32,767 nt of DNA, taken from Candidatus Omnitrophota bacterium (GTDB lineage Bacteria; Omnitrophota; Koll11; Duberdicusellales; 4484-171). The notes beneath the pieces are model-generated. The model did not search any database. It was not told the origin of the DNA and saw only the letters and a list, made by a program, of their open reading frames with translations. The stretch spans positions 1-32,767 of the forward strand of contig JAIPHQ010000001.1 in the NCBI GenBank assembly GCA_021735115.1, read 5' to 3'. Below, in pieces: positions 1 to 8,105 of the stretch; positions within the stretch are counted from its first letter, which is position 1; each line of letters opens with the position of its first letter. A program made the position numbers and the translations under genes.

Positions 1-334
1 TTTCAAGGCTGCCTACGCCTGAACCAATAATAGTTCCGACTTGGTAAGGATCAATTTTTTTAAAATCAATTCCAGCTTGATCGATAGCTTCTTGTGCAGC
101 TTGGAGGGAAAATTGAACAAATCGAGGAATTCTTCGTTGCTCTTTTAGCGAAAGAAAAGTCGCAGGATCAAAATCACTAACTTCACCAGCAATTTTACTA
201 TCAAATTGTTCAGAATCAAATTGAGTAATCGGCCCTACTCCGCTTCTTCCCTTGGTTAAAGCATCCCAAAAATTAACTTTACCTATTCCAACCGGAGAAA
301 CTACCCCACAACTAGTAACAACAACTTTATTCAT
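1..334 (-). CDS. fabF: Beta-ketoacyl-ACP synthase II, N-terminal part (cut by window edge)
   Basis: About 111 N-terminal codons of a FabF-type condensing enzyme are present; the gene runs off the left edge, so the catalytic Cys-His-His residues are not visible. The protein begins MNKVVVTSCGVVSPVGIG and continues with WDALTKGRSGVGPITQFD, the usual opening of the thiolase-fold elongating synthases, and reaches the GSGVGSLE stretch. FabF extends malonyl-ACP with acyl-ACP in the cytosolic type II fatty-acid cycle. It starts 14 bp after the stop of acpP, the classical acpP-fabF order. It could also be a FabB-type paralogue; the acpP neighbour favours FabF. Confidence 0.93.
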   Translation of the reverse strand, partial: MNKVVVTSCGVVSPVGIGKVNFWDALTKGRSGVGPITQFDSEQFDSKIAGEVSDFDPATFLSLKEQRRIPRFVQFSLQAAQEAIDQAGIDFKKIDPYQVGTIIGSGVGSLE

Positions 335-348
335 TATAATTAAATTTA

Positions 349-579
349 TTACTTCTTTTCTTCAATATATTTAATTGCTTCTCCAACTTTTGTAATTTTT
401 TCTGCATCTTCATCAGGTATCTCTATGCCAAATTCTTCTTCTAACGCCATAACAACTTCAACTGTATCCAAAGAATCTGCACCTAAATCATCGATGAAAG
501 AGCTTTCTGGCTTTATCTCTTCTTTCTTAACACCAAGTTGTTCTGAAATTATTTCCTTTACTTTTTCTTCAATCGCCAT
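349..579 (-). CDS. acpP: Acyl carrier protein
   Basis: A 76-residue acidic helical protein that carries growing acyl chains on a 4'-phosphopantetheine arm. The attachment motif DSLDTVE is seen with the modified serine at residue 36, inside the family signature [21 protein letters not shown]. Length is normal for bacterial ACP (75-80 aa). The start ATG is preceded by a good GGAGG ribosome site 5 to 9 bases upstream. It lies 17 bp after fabG and 14 bp before fabF, within the fatty-acid cluster that supplies its enzymes. Confidence 0.98.
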   Translation of the reverse strand: MAIEEKVKEIISEQLGVKKEEIKPESSFIDDLGADSLDTVEVVMALEEEFGIEIPDEDAEKITKVGEAIKYIEEKK

Positions 580-596
580 CAGAGACCTCCTTTTTT

Positions 597-1331
597 TTAA
601 ATCATACCGCCATCAACAACAATTACTTGCCCAGTTATATAATCTGCTAACTGAGAAGATAAAAACAATACTGTATTAGCCACATCTTCAGTTGAACCAA
701 ACCTCTTTAAAGGAATTCTTTTAAGCATTTCATCTTTAACCTTATCAGGAAGAATGTCGGTCATCTTAGTTTCAATATAACCGGGAGCAACAGCATTTAC
801 ATTTATCCCCCTAGCCCCCACTTCCTTAGAAAGAGATTTTGTTAACCCAATTAAACCTGCTTTAGAAGCCGCATAGTTTGATTGGCCGAAATTACCAATA
901 ATACCAATTATTGAAGAAATATTGATAATTTTTCCACTCCGCTGTTTTAACATTCTTTTTAAAACAGTTTTTGAAGCTAAAAAAGCACCTTTTAAATTAA
1001 CTTCTAATACTTTGTCCCAATCTGTTTCAGAGAGCCTTAAAGCCAGGTTATCTTTAGTTATCCCAGCATTGTTAACTAATATATCAATCTTTGAAAACTT
1101 GTCAATAACTTTGTCTATAACGTTGGTTAACTGCTGAGAATTTGTAACATCAATTGGATATGATTGACACTCGGTAATATCGGACAACTCCTTTTGTGCA
1201 GCTTCAAGCTGAGCCGGGTCCAGATCAAGCAAAACTATTTTTGCTTTTCTTTTAGCAAAACTGTAAGCAATTTGTTTGCCAATTCCCCTGGCAGCACCGG
1301 TAACTACTACTACTTTATCTTTAAAATCCAT
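597..1331 (-). CDS. fabG: 3-oxoacyl-ACP reductase
   Basis: A 244-residue short-chain dehydrogenase that reduces 3-oxoacyl-ACP to 3-hydroxyacyl-ACP with NADPH. Seen in the sequence: the cofactor loop TGAARGIG at residues 11-18, NNAG at 87-90, serine in NISS near 139-140 and the catalytic YAASK (Tyr153, Lys157), ending with [12 protein letters not shown] as in FabG. The length equals that of well-known FabG proteins. It overlaps the end of fabD by 11 bp and precedes acpP, so it is part of the fatty-acid operon. SDRs are a large family; the context makes FabG secure. Confidence 0.97.
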   Translation of the reverse strand: MDFKDKVVVVTGAARGIGKQIAYSFAKRKAKIVLLDLDPAQLEAAQKELSDITECQSYPIDVTNSQQLTNVIDKVIDKFSKIDILVNNAGITKDNLALRLSETDWDKVLEVNLKGAFLASKTVLKRMLKQRSGKIINISSIIGIIGNFGQSNYAASKAGLIGLTKSLSKEVGARGINVNAVAPGYIETKMTDILPDKVKDEMLKRIPLKRFGSTEDVANTVLFLSSQLADYITGQVIVVDGGMI

Positions 1332-2244
1332 ACCCCTCCTTATTTATATTTTCTATATCTTCTTTTTTTTCTATATTTACAACTTTTAGGTTTCTGTCTA
1401 TCTTTCTCAAGATCCCTTTTAATACCTTTGAAGGGCCAATTTCATAAAAATCAGTTATCCCTTCTTTTGATAAATATTTTATTGAATCCATCCATAGTAC
1501 AGGACTAACTAATTGTTTAAGTAAATTTTTCTTTATTTCTTCAGACTCAATACCTTGACTAGCAGTCACATTGCTTACAATAGGAATAGATGCATTAGAA
1601 AATTCAAAATTGGCAACAACTTTTTTAAGCTCTTCTCGAGCTGGTTCCATAAAAGGTGAATGAAAACCTCCAGAAACTTTAAGTTCTATTACCTTTAACC
1701 CTTCTTTTTCTAATTTATTTTTTAATTCGTTTTTATTTTTTTCTTTTGTAGAAATTACAACTTGAGAAGGAGAGTTTAGATTAGAAATATAAAAATCTAG
1801 ATCTTTTTGTTTTGGTTCTAAATAACCTCGATTAGCACCAATAACAGCAAGCAGAGAGGAAGGATTAACTCTGGCTGCTTTCTGCATGGCTTGGCCTCTT
1901 GCTTTAACTAATAAAATAAGATCTTCTAGGCAAAGAACCCCTCCAGCATAAAGACAACTATATTCACCCAAGCTTAACCCTAGAACAAATTCAACATCCC
2001 CCAAATTAGGCTTTGACAACTCATAAGCTGCTAAACTAACTGCTAAAATAGCCAATTGTTGGATAGCTGTATCTTTAAGCTGACAAGGATCTCCGCTAAA
2101 TATAGCTTCTGATATTTTAATTTCGGAGATCTGATCAACCAGATCAAACACTCTCTTTGCTTCTTGAAAATTTTGATATAAACTCAAACCCATCTGAGGG
2201 TATTGAGATCCCTGTCCCGGAAATATTATTGCTTTCTTGCTCAT
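1321..2244 (-). CDS. fabD: Malonyl-CoA:ACP transacylase
   Basis: Transfers malonyl from CoA to ACP to feed fatty-acid elongation. The protein starts MSKKAIIFPGQGSQYPQMG, has the nucleophile motif GLSLGEYS (family usually GHSLGE, so the residue before the serine is Leu rather than His) and GGFHSPFM with the second catalytic His. I chose the ATG at 2244, giving 307 aa, the normal size. An in-frame ATG at 2304 would add 20 residues encoded by a GTCCAAA tandem repeat (SKVQSPKSKV) and has no homologous content. No strong ribosome site is visible for either start. Lies between fabH and fabG. Confidence 0.95.
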   Translation of the reverse strand: MSKKAIIFPGQGSQYPQMGLSLYQNFQEAKRVFDLVDQISEIKISEAIFSGDPCQLKDTAIQQLAILAVSLAAYELSKPNLGDVEFVLGLSLGEYSCLYAGGVLCLEDLILLVKARGQAMQKAARVNPSSLLAVIGANRGYLEPKQKDLDFYISNLNSPSQVVISTKEKNKNELKNKLEKEGLKVIELKVSGGFHSPFMEPAREELKKVVANFEFSNASIPIVSNVTASQGIESEEIKKNLLKQLVSPVLWMDSIKYLSKEGITDFYEIGPSKVLKGILRKIDRNLKVVNIEKKEDIENINKEGYGF

Positions 2245-2270
2245 CTTGATTGTTTCTCTTCTTTTGCCAT

Positions 2271-2309
2271 TGACTTTGGATTTTGGACTTTGGACTTTGG
2301 ACATTGGAC
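2271..2309. repeat. GTCCAAA heptamer tandem repeat at the fabH-fabD boundary
   Basis: On the minus strand the sequence reads as about five imperfect copies of the heptamer GTCCAAA (one unit starts ATCC, the ends are degenerate). It fills most of the gap between the fabH stop (2312-2314) and the fabD start chosen at 2244. The frame happens to stay open, producing an SKVQSPKSKV leader if an upstream ATG were used. A second copy of the same repeat lies at the end of purD. Confidence 0.9.
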
Positions 2310-2311
2310 TA

Positions 2312-3289
2312 TCATAATGCCCATTTGATCACACAACTTCCCCAAACAAGCCCACCTCCAAAGGTATCTAAAACGACTATATCTCCTTTTTTTATCTTTG
2401 ATTCTTGGTAAGCTTCACAGAGGGCCACAGCACAAGAAGCAGATGACATATTCCCATAGCGTGAAAGATTAAAATATACCTTATCTTTTATCTTTAAAGT
2501 TTTGACTACAGCATCTACTATTCTTTTATTCGCCTGATGTGGAACTAGCATATCTAGATCATCTGCCTTAAGCCCTGCCTTTGCTAAAGCAACTTTGGCA
2601 GCATCTACCATAATCCTAACAGCTACTCTAAATAATTCATTACCTTTCATCTTTATACAATGGAGTTTATCATCAACTGTTTGATGTGAAGCGGGAATCC
2701 GAGAACCACCGGCTGGAATATTTAAAAGATCTGCACGTGAGCCATCTGCGCCTAAATGTGAACTTAAAAAGCTTTTTTGAGTTGCCGCAGTCAATACCGC
2801 AGCCCCAGCTCCATCGCCAAAAAGAACACAAGTAGAACGATCCTGCCAATCAGTAACTGAAGAAAGAACTTCACTACCTACTACTAAAACATTTTTATAC
2901 AATCCTGCCCCAATCATCTGCCAAGCACAGGTCAACCCATAAACAAATCCCGAACAAGCGGCAGAAATATCAAAAGCAGCTGCTTTTTTAGCTTTAAGCA
3001 AACTTTGCAATCGACAGGCAGTCGAAGGAAAAAAATTATCCGGAGTAATGGTAGCCACTATTATTAAATCTAGATCATCAGCACCTAAACCCGCATCTTT
3101 TAAGGCTTGCCTAGATGCTTTATAAGCAAGTTCTGAAGAAGGCATGCCTTTAGCAATTCTTCTTTCTTTTATACCGGTACGAGTTGTAATCCACTCATCA
3201 GAGGTATCTACCATCTTTTCTAGGTCAGAATTTGTTAACTTTTTAGGCGGCAAGTACTTGCCTAATCCTACTATCTTGACAGGTTTCAT
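2312..3289 (-). CDS. fabH: 3-oxoacyl-ACP synthase III
   Basis: Starts fatty-acid synthesis by condensing acetyl-CoA (or another short acyl-CoA) with malonyl-ACP. The catalytic triad is visible: Cys112 in SAACSGF, His251 in PHQANKRI and Asn280 in YGNMSSAS. Length of 325 aa matches the family. Its first 47 bp overlap the 3' end of plsX in another frame, which is long for an operon overlap, but the conserved KPVKIVGLGKYLP opening follows directly after the chosen ATG, so the start is right. Substrate chain preference cannot be read here. Confidence 0.97.
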   Translation of the reverse strand: MKPVKIVGLGKYLPPKKLTNSDLEKMVDTSDEWITTRTGIKERRIAKGMPSSELAYKASRQALKDAGLGADDLDLIIVATITPDNFFPSTACRLQSLLKAKKAAAFDISAACSGFVYGLTCAWQMIGAGLYKNVLVVGSEVLSSVTDWQDRSTCVLFGDGAGAAVLTAATQKSFLSSHLGADGSRADLLNIPAGGSRIPASHQTVDDKLHCIKMKGNELFRVAVRIMVDAAKVALAKAGLKADDLDMLVPHQANKRIVDAVVKTLKIKDKVYFNLSRYGNMSSASCAVALCEAYQESKIKKGDIVVLDTFGGGLVWGSCVIKWAL

Positions 3290-4268
3290 TTATTTTTTCC
3301 TTTATTCTTTCGTTAAGTTTTCTTTTCAATTCCCTAGCTGCCACTCCAATTGCATTCTTTACGGCTTTAGCATCAGACCTCCCATGGCCAATGATTACCG
3401 CTCCATCTACGCCTAGGAGGGGTGCACCCCCATATTCAGAATAATCTATTGATTCTTTAAGTTTTTTAAGATTTCCTTTTGCCAATAAAAGTCCCAATCG
3501 GCCCGGCAAGCTTTTTTTCATAAACTCAATAAAAAGTTTACCCATTGCTTCAGTACTTCCTTCAAGAACTTTTAAGGCAATGTTACCAACAAAACCATCA
3601 CAAACAATACAATCAGAATTTCCTGAAAGAATGCTTTTAGCCTCTATATTACCAGAAAAATTCAAAGATGAAAGTTCAAAAAGTTTGTGAGTATTCTTTA
3701 ATACTTCAAGGCCTTTAGAAGCTTCTTCGCCAATATTAAGAAGACCTACTGTAGGCCTTTCTTTTTCTAAAACAGTGCTATAATAAACAGAGGCCATCAC
3801 TCCATATTGGAGCAGATGAATCGGTTTACAATCAATGTTAGCTCCCGCATCAATAAGCAAAGAGATACCTCTTTGAGTAGGAAACATCAAGGCTATGCCG
3901 GGACGCTCCACTCCCTCGATAAACTTTAAAATTAAAGCTGAGGCACAAACCACAGCACCGGTATTACCACAAGAAACAAAAGCGTCAATCTCTCTTTTTT
4001 TAAGAAGCTTACAACCTACAACTATTGAAGAATTTCTTTTTTTTCTTACTGCAGAAACCGGGGATTCAGCCATACCAATTTTTTCGGGAGCGTTAACAAT
4101 AGCAAAATCTACCTTATATTTTTTAAGCTCCCTTCTTATCTTTTCCTTATCACCAATCAAGATTAGCTCTTGATCTATCTCTTTTTTAGCCAAGATAGAC
4201 CCTTTAATAATCTCTAAAGGCGCAAGGTCTCCCCCCGAAGCATCTATCCCTATCTTAAACTTAGCCAT
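3243..4268 (-). CDS. plsX: Phosphate acyltransferase PlsX
   Basis: Makes acyl-phosphate from acyl-ACP for the PlsY step of phospholipid synthesis. The 341-residue protein opens with KIGIDASGGDLAP (family usually DAMGGD), has SCGNTGAVVCAS, and contains GNIEAKSILSG and DGFVGNIALKVLEGSTEAMG, all PlsX signatures. It follows rpmF by 3 bp and overlaps fabH by 47 bp; rpmF-plsX-fabH is a widely conserved cluster joining ribosome and membrane synthesis. The Met of the usual DAMGGD is Ser here, a conservative oddity. Confidence 0.97.
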   Translation of the reverse strand: MAKFKIGIDASGGDLAPLEIIKGSILAKKEIDQELILIGDKEKIRRELKKYKVDFAIVNAPEKIGMAESPVSAVRKKRNSSIVVGCKLLKKREIDAFVSCGNTGAVVCASALILKFIEGVERPGIALMFPTQRGISLLIDAGANIDCKPIHLLQYGVMASVYYSTVLEKERPTVGLLNIGEEASKGLEVLKNTHKLFELSSLNFSGNIEAKSILSGNSDCIVCDGFVGNIALKVLEGSTEAMGKLFIEFMKKSLPGRLGLLLAKGNLKKLKESIDYSEYGGAPLLGVDGAVIIGHGRSDAKAVKNAIGVAARELKRKLNERIKEKINETCQDSRIRQVLAA

Positions 4269-4271
4269 AAA

Positions 4272-4481
4272 TTAACCTTGTCTTTTTTTCTTTTTATTTT
4301 CTTTTGGTTCTATTTTTATGATTTCTTTATTTTTGTAATAACCACAAAAAGGACAGACCATATTTTTGGGCTTAGGTTTCTTACACTGACTACATTTTAC
4401 CAGCGAGGGAGAATGTATTTTTTGGTGTGTTCTTTTTTTGTGAGTTCGCGCATGGGAGTGTTTTCGTTTCGGATGTGCCAT
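4272..4481 (-). CDS. rpmF: 50S ribosomal protein L32
   Basis: A 69-residue basic protein with the L32 opening MAHPKRKHSHART and a C-terminal zinc ribbon made of CSQC and CPFC. Two ATG codons sit side by side at 4484 and 4481; I prefer 4481 because L32 begins MA-PKRK and because the GGAGG ribosome site (4488-4492) then has a 6-base spacing rather than 3. The tail is unusually long and lysine-rich (ENKKKKRQG). It precedes plsX by 3 bp and follows a YceD-like gene after a hairpin-containing gap. Confidence 0.97.
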   Translation of the reverse strand: MAHPKRKHSHARTHKKRTHQKIHSPSLVKCSQCKKPKPKNMVCPFCGYYKNKEIIKIEPKENKKKKRQG

Positions 4482-4490
4482 CATTTACCT

Positions 4491-4536
4491 CCATTGAAAA
4501 TTAATTATTTAGGTGTTATTCCTCTATTTTCAATGG
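4491..4536 (-). promoter_or_regulatory. AT-rich hairpin abutting the rpmF ribosome-binding site
   Basis: Arms 4491-4501 and 4526-4536 are perfect 11-bp complements (minus strand CCATTGAAAAT / ATTTTCAATGG) around a 24-base loop. The downstream arm overlaps the GGAGG of rpmF by two bases. The same hairpin with a compensated base pair sits in front of glyA (12737-12781). A role in translation control is inference; it may instead be part of a mobile palindromic element. Confidence 0.65.
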
Positions 4537-4565
4537 CATCGAGCCGACTTCCTCGGCGAGATGCC
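4535..4565. repeat. Two-part hairpin with GA/GA internal loop (copy in rpmF leader)
   Basis: On the + strand: outer stem GGCATC/GATGCC (4535-4540, 4560-4565), symmetrical GA/GA internal loop, inner stem GCCGA/TCGGC (4543-4547, 4553-4557) and five-base loop. The glyA leader has the same design with three compensatory changes in the outer stem and an identical inner stem. On the transcribed minus strand the internal loop is UC/UC. Confidence 0.8.
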
Positions 4566-4581
4566 TTATATTTAACATAGC

Positions 4582-4602
4582 TATTTAGCGAATACCTTTA
4601 TT
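4582..4602. repeat. 21-bp exact repeat shared with the glyA leader
   Basis: These 21 bases (starting TATTTAGCGAATACC on the + strand) are identical to 12753-12773 and in the same orientation. Here the copy lies on the far side of the GA/GA hairpin, next to the stop of the YceD-like gene; in front of glyA it forms the loop of the AT-rich hairpin. The order of modules therefore differs between the two loci. Confidence 0.9.
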
Positions 4603-4604
4603 AC

Positions 4605-5015
4605 CTAATTTAAACAGTTACATTTTCCCCAATTAAGATTATTGCCGCACTCAGAGCAAAGCCCCAAGCAACTAGGAGAACATAACACCTTAAGAGAGAA
4701 ATTAAGTAAAATTTCTTCCCTTATATCTTGATCAATATCCAAAAATTTATCTAATTCATCTAACGAATAACTTTTTTGAAAATTATAATTTTTAATTTGA
4801 CAAACTTTAACAAGACAGCGCGAACAACAAATTTGGCAATGTGCTACAATATTAACACTACTAATTATTTCATTATAAACTTTTTTAAAATTTCCTTGTA
4901 CCTTGATATAGTCAATAAACTTCAAGTCAAATCCGTCTAAATTCCAAAGTTTCGCCGGGATCTTTTCATCTAAGCTTATCCCTTCTTCACTTATTTTTTT
5001 AACTGCAATTTTCAT
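4605..5015 (-). CDS. YceD/DUF177-family protein
   Basis: A 136-residue protein placed directly before rpmF, the usual location of YceD (DUF177), a family tied to 23S rRNA and ribosome synthesis whose exact biochemical activity is unsettled. Cysteines are paired: CQICCSRC around residues 71-78 and, near the C terminus, CSPSCLGLCSECG and CNC, resembling the metal-ribbon ends of many DUF177 members. Overall conservation is modest, so assignment rests on cysteine pattern, size and context. Its start overlaps coaD by 17 bp, and its stop falls within the edge of the repeat-containing rpmF leader. Confidence 0.8.
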   Translation of the reverse strand: MKIAVKKISEEGISLDEKIPAKLWNLDGFDLKFIDYIKVQGNFKKVYNEIISSVNIVAHCQICCSRCLVKVCQIKNYNFQKSYSLDELDKFLDIDQDIREEILLNFSLKVLCSPSCLGLCSECGNNLNWGKCNCLN

Positions 5016-5487
5016 TAATTCTATTATTTACTGCCGATAATACCGGCTCAGGTAAAAATTTATTTAAATCCCCTCCCAATAAAGCAACTTCTTTAATCAA
5101 ATGAGAAGAAATAAAAGAATATTGGGGGTGGGTCATTAAAAACAATGTCTCAATACCTGGGGCTAAACTTTTATTAGTTAGCGCCATTTTAAACTCATAT
5201 TCAAAATCTGACATTGTTCTTAGCCCTCTAATGATTGCATTAGCTTTATTCTGACGGGCAAAATCAATAACCAATCCATCAAACCCTAAAACCTCTATGC
5301 TTTTTATGCTCTTAGTTACTTTTTTTACTAAATCCAGGCGCTGATCATAAGAGAAAAAACAATCTTTAGATGGATTTTTAGCTACTGCAACTACTAAGCT
5401 ATCTGATAAAGTATTGGCTCTATTGATTATATCAAGATGACCATTAGTAATTGGATCAAACGTCCCTGGATAAATAGCTTTTTTCAT
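4999..5487 (-). CDS. coaD: Pantetheine-phosphate adenylyltransferase
   Basis: Transfers AMP from ATP to 4'-phosphopantetheine, the fourth step of CoA synthesis. The nucleotidyltransferase T/HxGH motif is TNGH at residues 14-17 after YPGTFDPI, and the family GLRTMSDFEYEF and SFISSHLIKEVA segments are present; the latter stands for the usual ISSTLVRE with changes at the third Ser/Thr and Arg. Length 162 aa is normal. It lies 3 bp after rsmD, the common rsmD-coaD pair. Confidence 0.97.
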   Translation of the reverse strand: MKKAIYPGTFDPITNGHLDIINRANTLSDSLVVAVAKNPSKDCFFSYDQRLDLVKKVTKSIKSIEVLGFDGLVIDFARQNKANAIIRGLRTMSDFEYEFKMALTNKSLAPGIETLFLMTHPQYSFISSHLIKEVALLGGDLNKFLPEPVLSAVNNRINENCS

Positions 5488-5490
5488 TAT

Positions 5491-6033
5491 TTACTTTTTG
5501 TATATAAGTAGAGTAGATTGGCCGTAGTTTCTTTTTAAATCTAAGGAAAAACTTTTATACTCTTGAGCATACTGATCATTTTCATAACAAAAACCAATTA
5601 AGTAACTAGAACGGGCTAATATATCATAACTTTCTAGCAGTTGCAAGCTCTTTATAAGCAACCCTTTGTAATAGGGCGGATCAAGAAAAATAAGATCAAA
5701 AAATGCTTTTTCCCTCCATAAATATTTTATAGCTAAAGAGCTATCTTTGCAATAAATTTCAGCAGATTTATTTAATTTTAAGTTGTTAATATTATTTTTT
5801 ATAGATTTTATACTAGCTTTATCCCTATCTACAAAAACAGCCCGTTTCGCACCTCGAGATAAGGCTTCTATACCCAAAGAACCACTACCAGCATAAAGAT
5901 CTAAAACTGTCTTGGCCTCAACTAAATCAAATATTATATCAAAACAACTTTTCTTTATCCGCTGAGAGACTGGTCTTATTTGGGCCGGGATTTTAATTTT
6001 TCTCCCCTTTAATTTTCCCCCTAAAACTTGCAT
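5491..6033 (-). CDS. rsmD: 16S rRNA (guanine966-N2)-methyltransferase
   Basis: SAM-dependent methyltransferase acting on small-subunit rRNA during assembly. The protein opens MQVLGGKLKGRKI, has the SAM-binding loop DLYAGSGSLGIEALSRG (residues 45-61) and the catalytic DPPY motif at 118-121. At 180 aa it is a typical RsmD. Its first 13 bp overlap the end of recG, and coaD follows. The specific rRNA position is by family and context, not provable from the motifs. Confidence 0.95.
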   Translation of the reverse strand: MQVLGGKLKGRKIKIPAQIRPVSQRIKKSCFDIIFDLVEAKTVLDLYAGSGSLGIEALSRGAKRAVFVDRDKASIKSIKNNINNLKLNKSAEIYCKDSSLAIKYLWREKAFFDLIFLDPPYYKGLLIKSLQLLESYDILARSSYLIGFCYENDQYAQEYKSFSLDLKRNYGQSTLLIYKK

Positions 6034-8102
6034 TTTTTATCACTAAGGTAATCCTTTAATGGCCTAAATTCGGATTGGGCTAGGTAAGGGTCTTTTTTTA
6101 TAACTTCTCTGGCCAAAATCCGTGCCTGTTTTAAAATATTTAGATCTCTTAGAGGATCTGCTATCTTCAAATTAGGTAATCCATGTTGAAGTTGTCCAAA
6201 AAAATCTCCTGGACCGCGTAGCTTTAGATCTGCTTCAGCTATTTTAAAACCATCACTTTCTTTTTCTATTATTTCTAACCTTTGTTTAGCTTCTTGGGAG
6301 ATGCTCTCTCTATAAATTAAAATAAAAGTAGCTTTTTGGCTGGATCTTCTAATCCTACCACGTAATTGATGCAACTGGGATAAACCAAATTTTTGTGGAC
6401 TTTCTACTACCATAGTCGTAGCATTTTTAATATCAAGGCCAACCTCTACTACATTTGTAGAGATAAGAATATCAATTTTAGCTTTATTAAATTTATTAAT
6501 TACTGCTAGCTTATCTTGATTTTTTAATCGACCGTGGAATATCCCTATCGAAAATTTTGAAAACCTTTTTTTTATTTTTTTATGCATCTGGTTTAACGAT
6601 TTAACCTCTAAATCATCATTTTGATCGATGATTGGATAAACTATATAAACCTGTTTTTTCTGTTTTATTTTTTTTTCAATTAAGTCATAAACCCATTTTC
6701 TTTTTTCTTCTTTGACTGCAATTGTGTCTGGTTTACTCCGATTTGGAGGCAATTGGTAAATGGTTGATGCATCGAGATCCCCATAAATAGAAAGAGCTAA
6801 ACTGCGTGGAATAGGTGTAGCACTCATTACTAAACAATTTGGTGAAAGTTGACCTTTTTTAGGCAAAAGTGTTCTTTGAGCTACGCCAAACTTATGTTGC
6901 TCATCTATTACTACCAATCCTAATTTTTTAAATTTCAGGTTCTTTTGAATCAAAGAATGAGTTCCTACTACAATTAATGAATCTCCTTTAGCTAACCTTT
7001 GCAAGATAACACTTTTTTCTTTAGCTGATAATGATGATGTCAATATATCCACCCTACCTCTTAAATTAGCAAAAAAAGGGCCAGCTTTCTTTAATAAATC
7101 ATCAATTGTTTTTTTATGTTGATAAGCTAAAACTTCAGTAGGAACCATGAAAGCTGCCTGCCAAGAAGACAGAGCAGATAAAATTATCGGAAAAAGAGTT
7201 ACAGCAGTCTTTCCACTACCTACATCCCCCTGCAAAAGCCTATGCATAGGATAAGTTTTACCTAAATCCGATAAAATTTTAGCTAAAACTTCTTTTTGAG
7301 CTTGGGTCAATTGAAAAGACAAAGTTTTTTTAATTTTCTCTACAGCTTCCCAATTAACCTCTAAGTTAGGACCTTCTTGAAGACGGTGTTTAGCCTTACG
7401 CAAATAAACCATAATTTGTGAAATAAATAATTCTTCAAAAACAAACCTTTGTCTGGCTAAATCAGCCTCTTTTAATGAATCAGGAAAATGTATTTGCCTA
7501 AAACTTTTTGCAATATTAGAAATATTTTGTTTATCTCTAATGCTAAAAGGAATTGGGTCAGAAATTTTTGAATGATAATTTTTTAGAATAGAAAATATGG
7601 TTTTTCTAATATACCTTTGGCTAAATTCAGCCGGCAATCTATAAATAGATGTAATTTTACCAACTTCTAGGTTTTGATCATTGCCACTTTCCTCAAACTT
7701 TGGTGAAATTATTTGTAATTTACCTTTATAGCGAGAAGGTTTTCCATAAATAATTAACTTTTGACCTACTTTAATGGAATCATCAAGATATGATTGATTA
7801 AACCATTTACAACTAATTTTAGCAGTTTTATCTTCTAAAATAGCTTCAAAAATACTTTTTGTTTTTCGAGATCGAATAAAATAAGGAAATTTTTTTAAAT
7901 TTTTCGCCAGAACTTCTGCCTCAATTACGGCTGGTTCATTTTCTTTTAAATCTATAATATTTATAAAATTAGTTCTATCTTCATAACGAAAAGGGAAATA
8001 ATAAAGAAGGTCCTCGATAGTATAAACCCCTGCTTTATTATTAAATACTTTTTCTTTGCGCGGCCCCACCCCTTTAATATAGCGTATAGATGTTTTATCC
8101 AT
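6021..8102 (-). CDS. recG: ATP-dependent DNA helicase RecG
   Basis: Remodels stalled replication forks and branched DNA. The 693-residue chain has the N-terminal wedge/OB region, then the helicase core: Walker A GDVGSGKT at residues 292-299, DEQH box in VVIDEQHKFGVAQR, motif III SATPIPRS, and the late motifs STNVVEVGLDI and QLRGRIRRS. Length fits RecG. It starts after a 3-bp gap behind the Nudix gene and overlaps rsmD; recG-rsmD-coaD is a common bacterial order. Confidence 0.97.
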   Translation of the reverse strand: MDKTSIRYIKGVGPRKEKVFNNKAGVYTIEDLLYYFPFRYEDRTNFINIIDLKENEPAVIEAEVLAKNLKKFPYFIRSRKTKSIFEAILEDKTAKISCKWFNQSYLDDSIKVGQKLIIYGKPSRYKGKLQIISPKFEESGNDQNLEVGKITSIYRLPAEFSQRYIRKTIFSILKNYHSKISDPIPFSIRDKQNISNIAKSFRQIHFPDSLKEADLARQRFVFEELFISQIMVYLRKAKHRLQEGPNLEVNWEAVEKIKKTLSFQLTQAQKEVLAKILSDLGKTYPMHRLLQGDVGSGKTAVTLFPIILSALSSWQAAFMVPTEVLAYQHKKTIDDLLKKAGPFFANLRGRVDILTSSLSAKEKSVILQRLAKGDSLIVVGTHSLIQKNLKFKKLGLVVIDEQHKFGVAQRTLLPKKGQLSPNCLVMSATPIPRSLALSIYGDLDASTIYQLPPNRSKPDTIAVKEEKRKWVYDLIEKKIKQKKQVYIVYPIIDQNDDLEVKSLNQMHKKIKKRFSKFSIGIFHGRLKNQDKLAVINKFNKAKIDILISTNVVEVGLDIKNATTMVVESPQKFGLSQLHQLRGRIRRSSQKATFILIYRESISQEAKQRLEIIEKESDGFKIAEADLKLRGPGDFFGQLQHGLPNLKIADPLRDLNILKQARILAREVIKKDPYLAQSEFRPLKDYLSDKKCKF

Positions 8103-8105
8103 AAC

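Noticed and set aside
2245..2304. 20-residue N-terminal extension of FabD
   Set aside because: It is encoded by the GTCCAAA repeat and has no family homology; the internal ATG gives a standard FabD.
3243..3289. Frameshift at the plsX-fabH junction
   Set aside because: The 47-bp overlap is long, but both proteins have complete conserved ends in their own frames.
3144..3416. Open frames on the + strand, such as this one
   Set aside because: They lie antisense to well-supported genes, show no protein motifs and have no ribosome sites; treated as chance frames.
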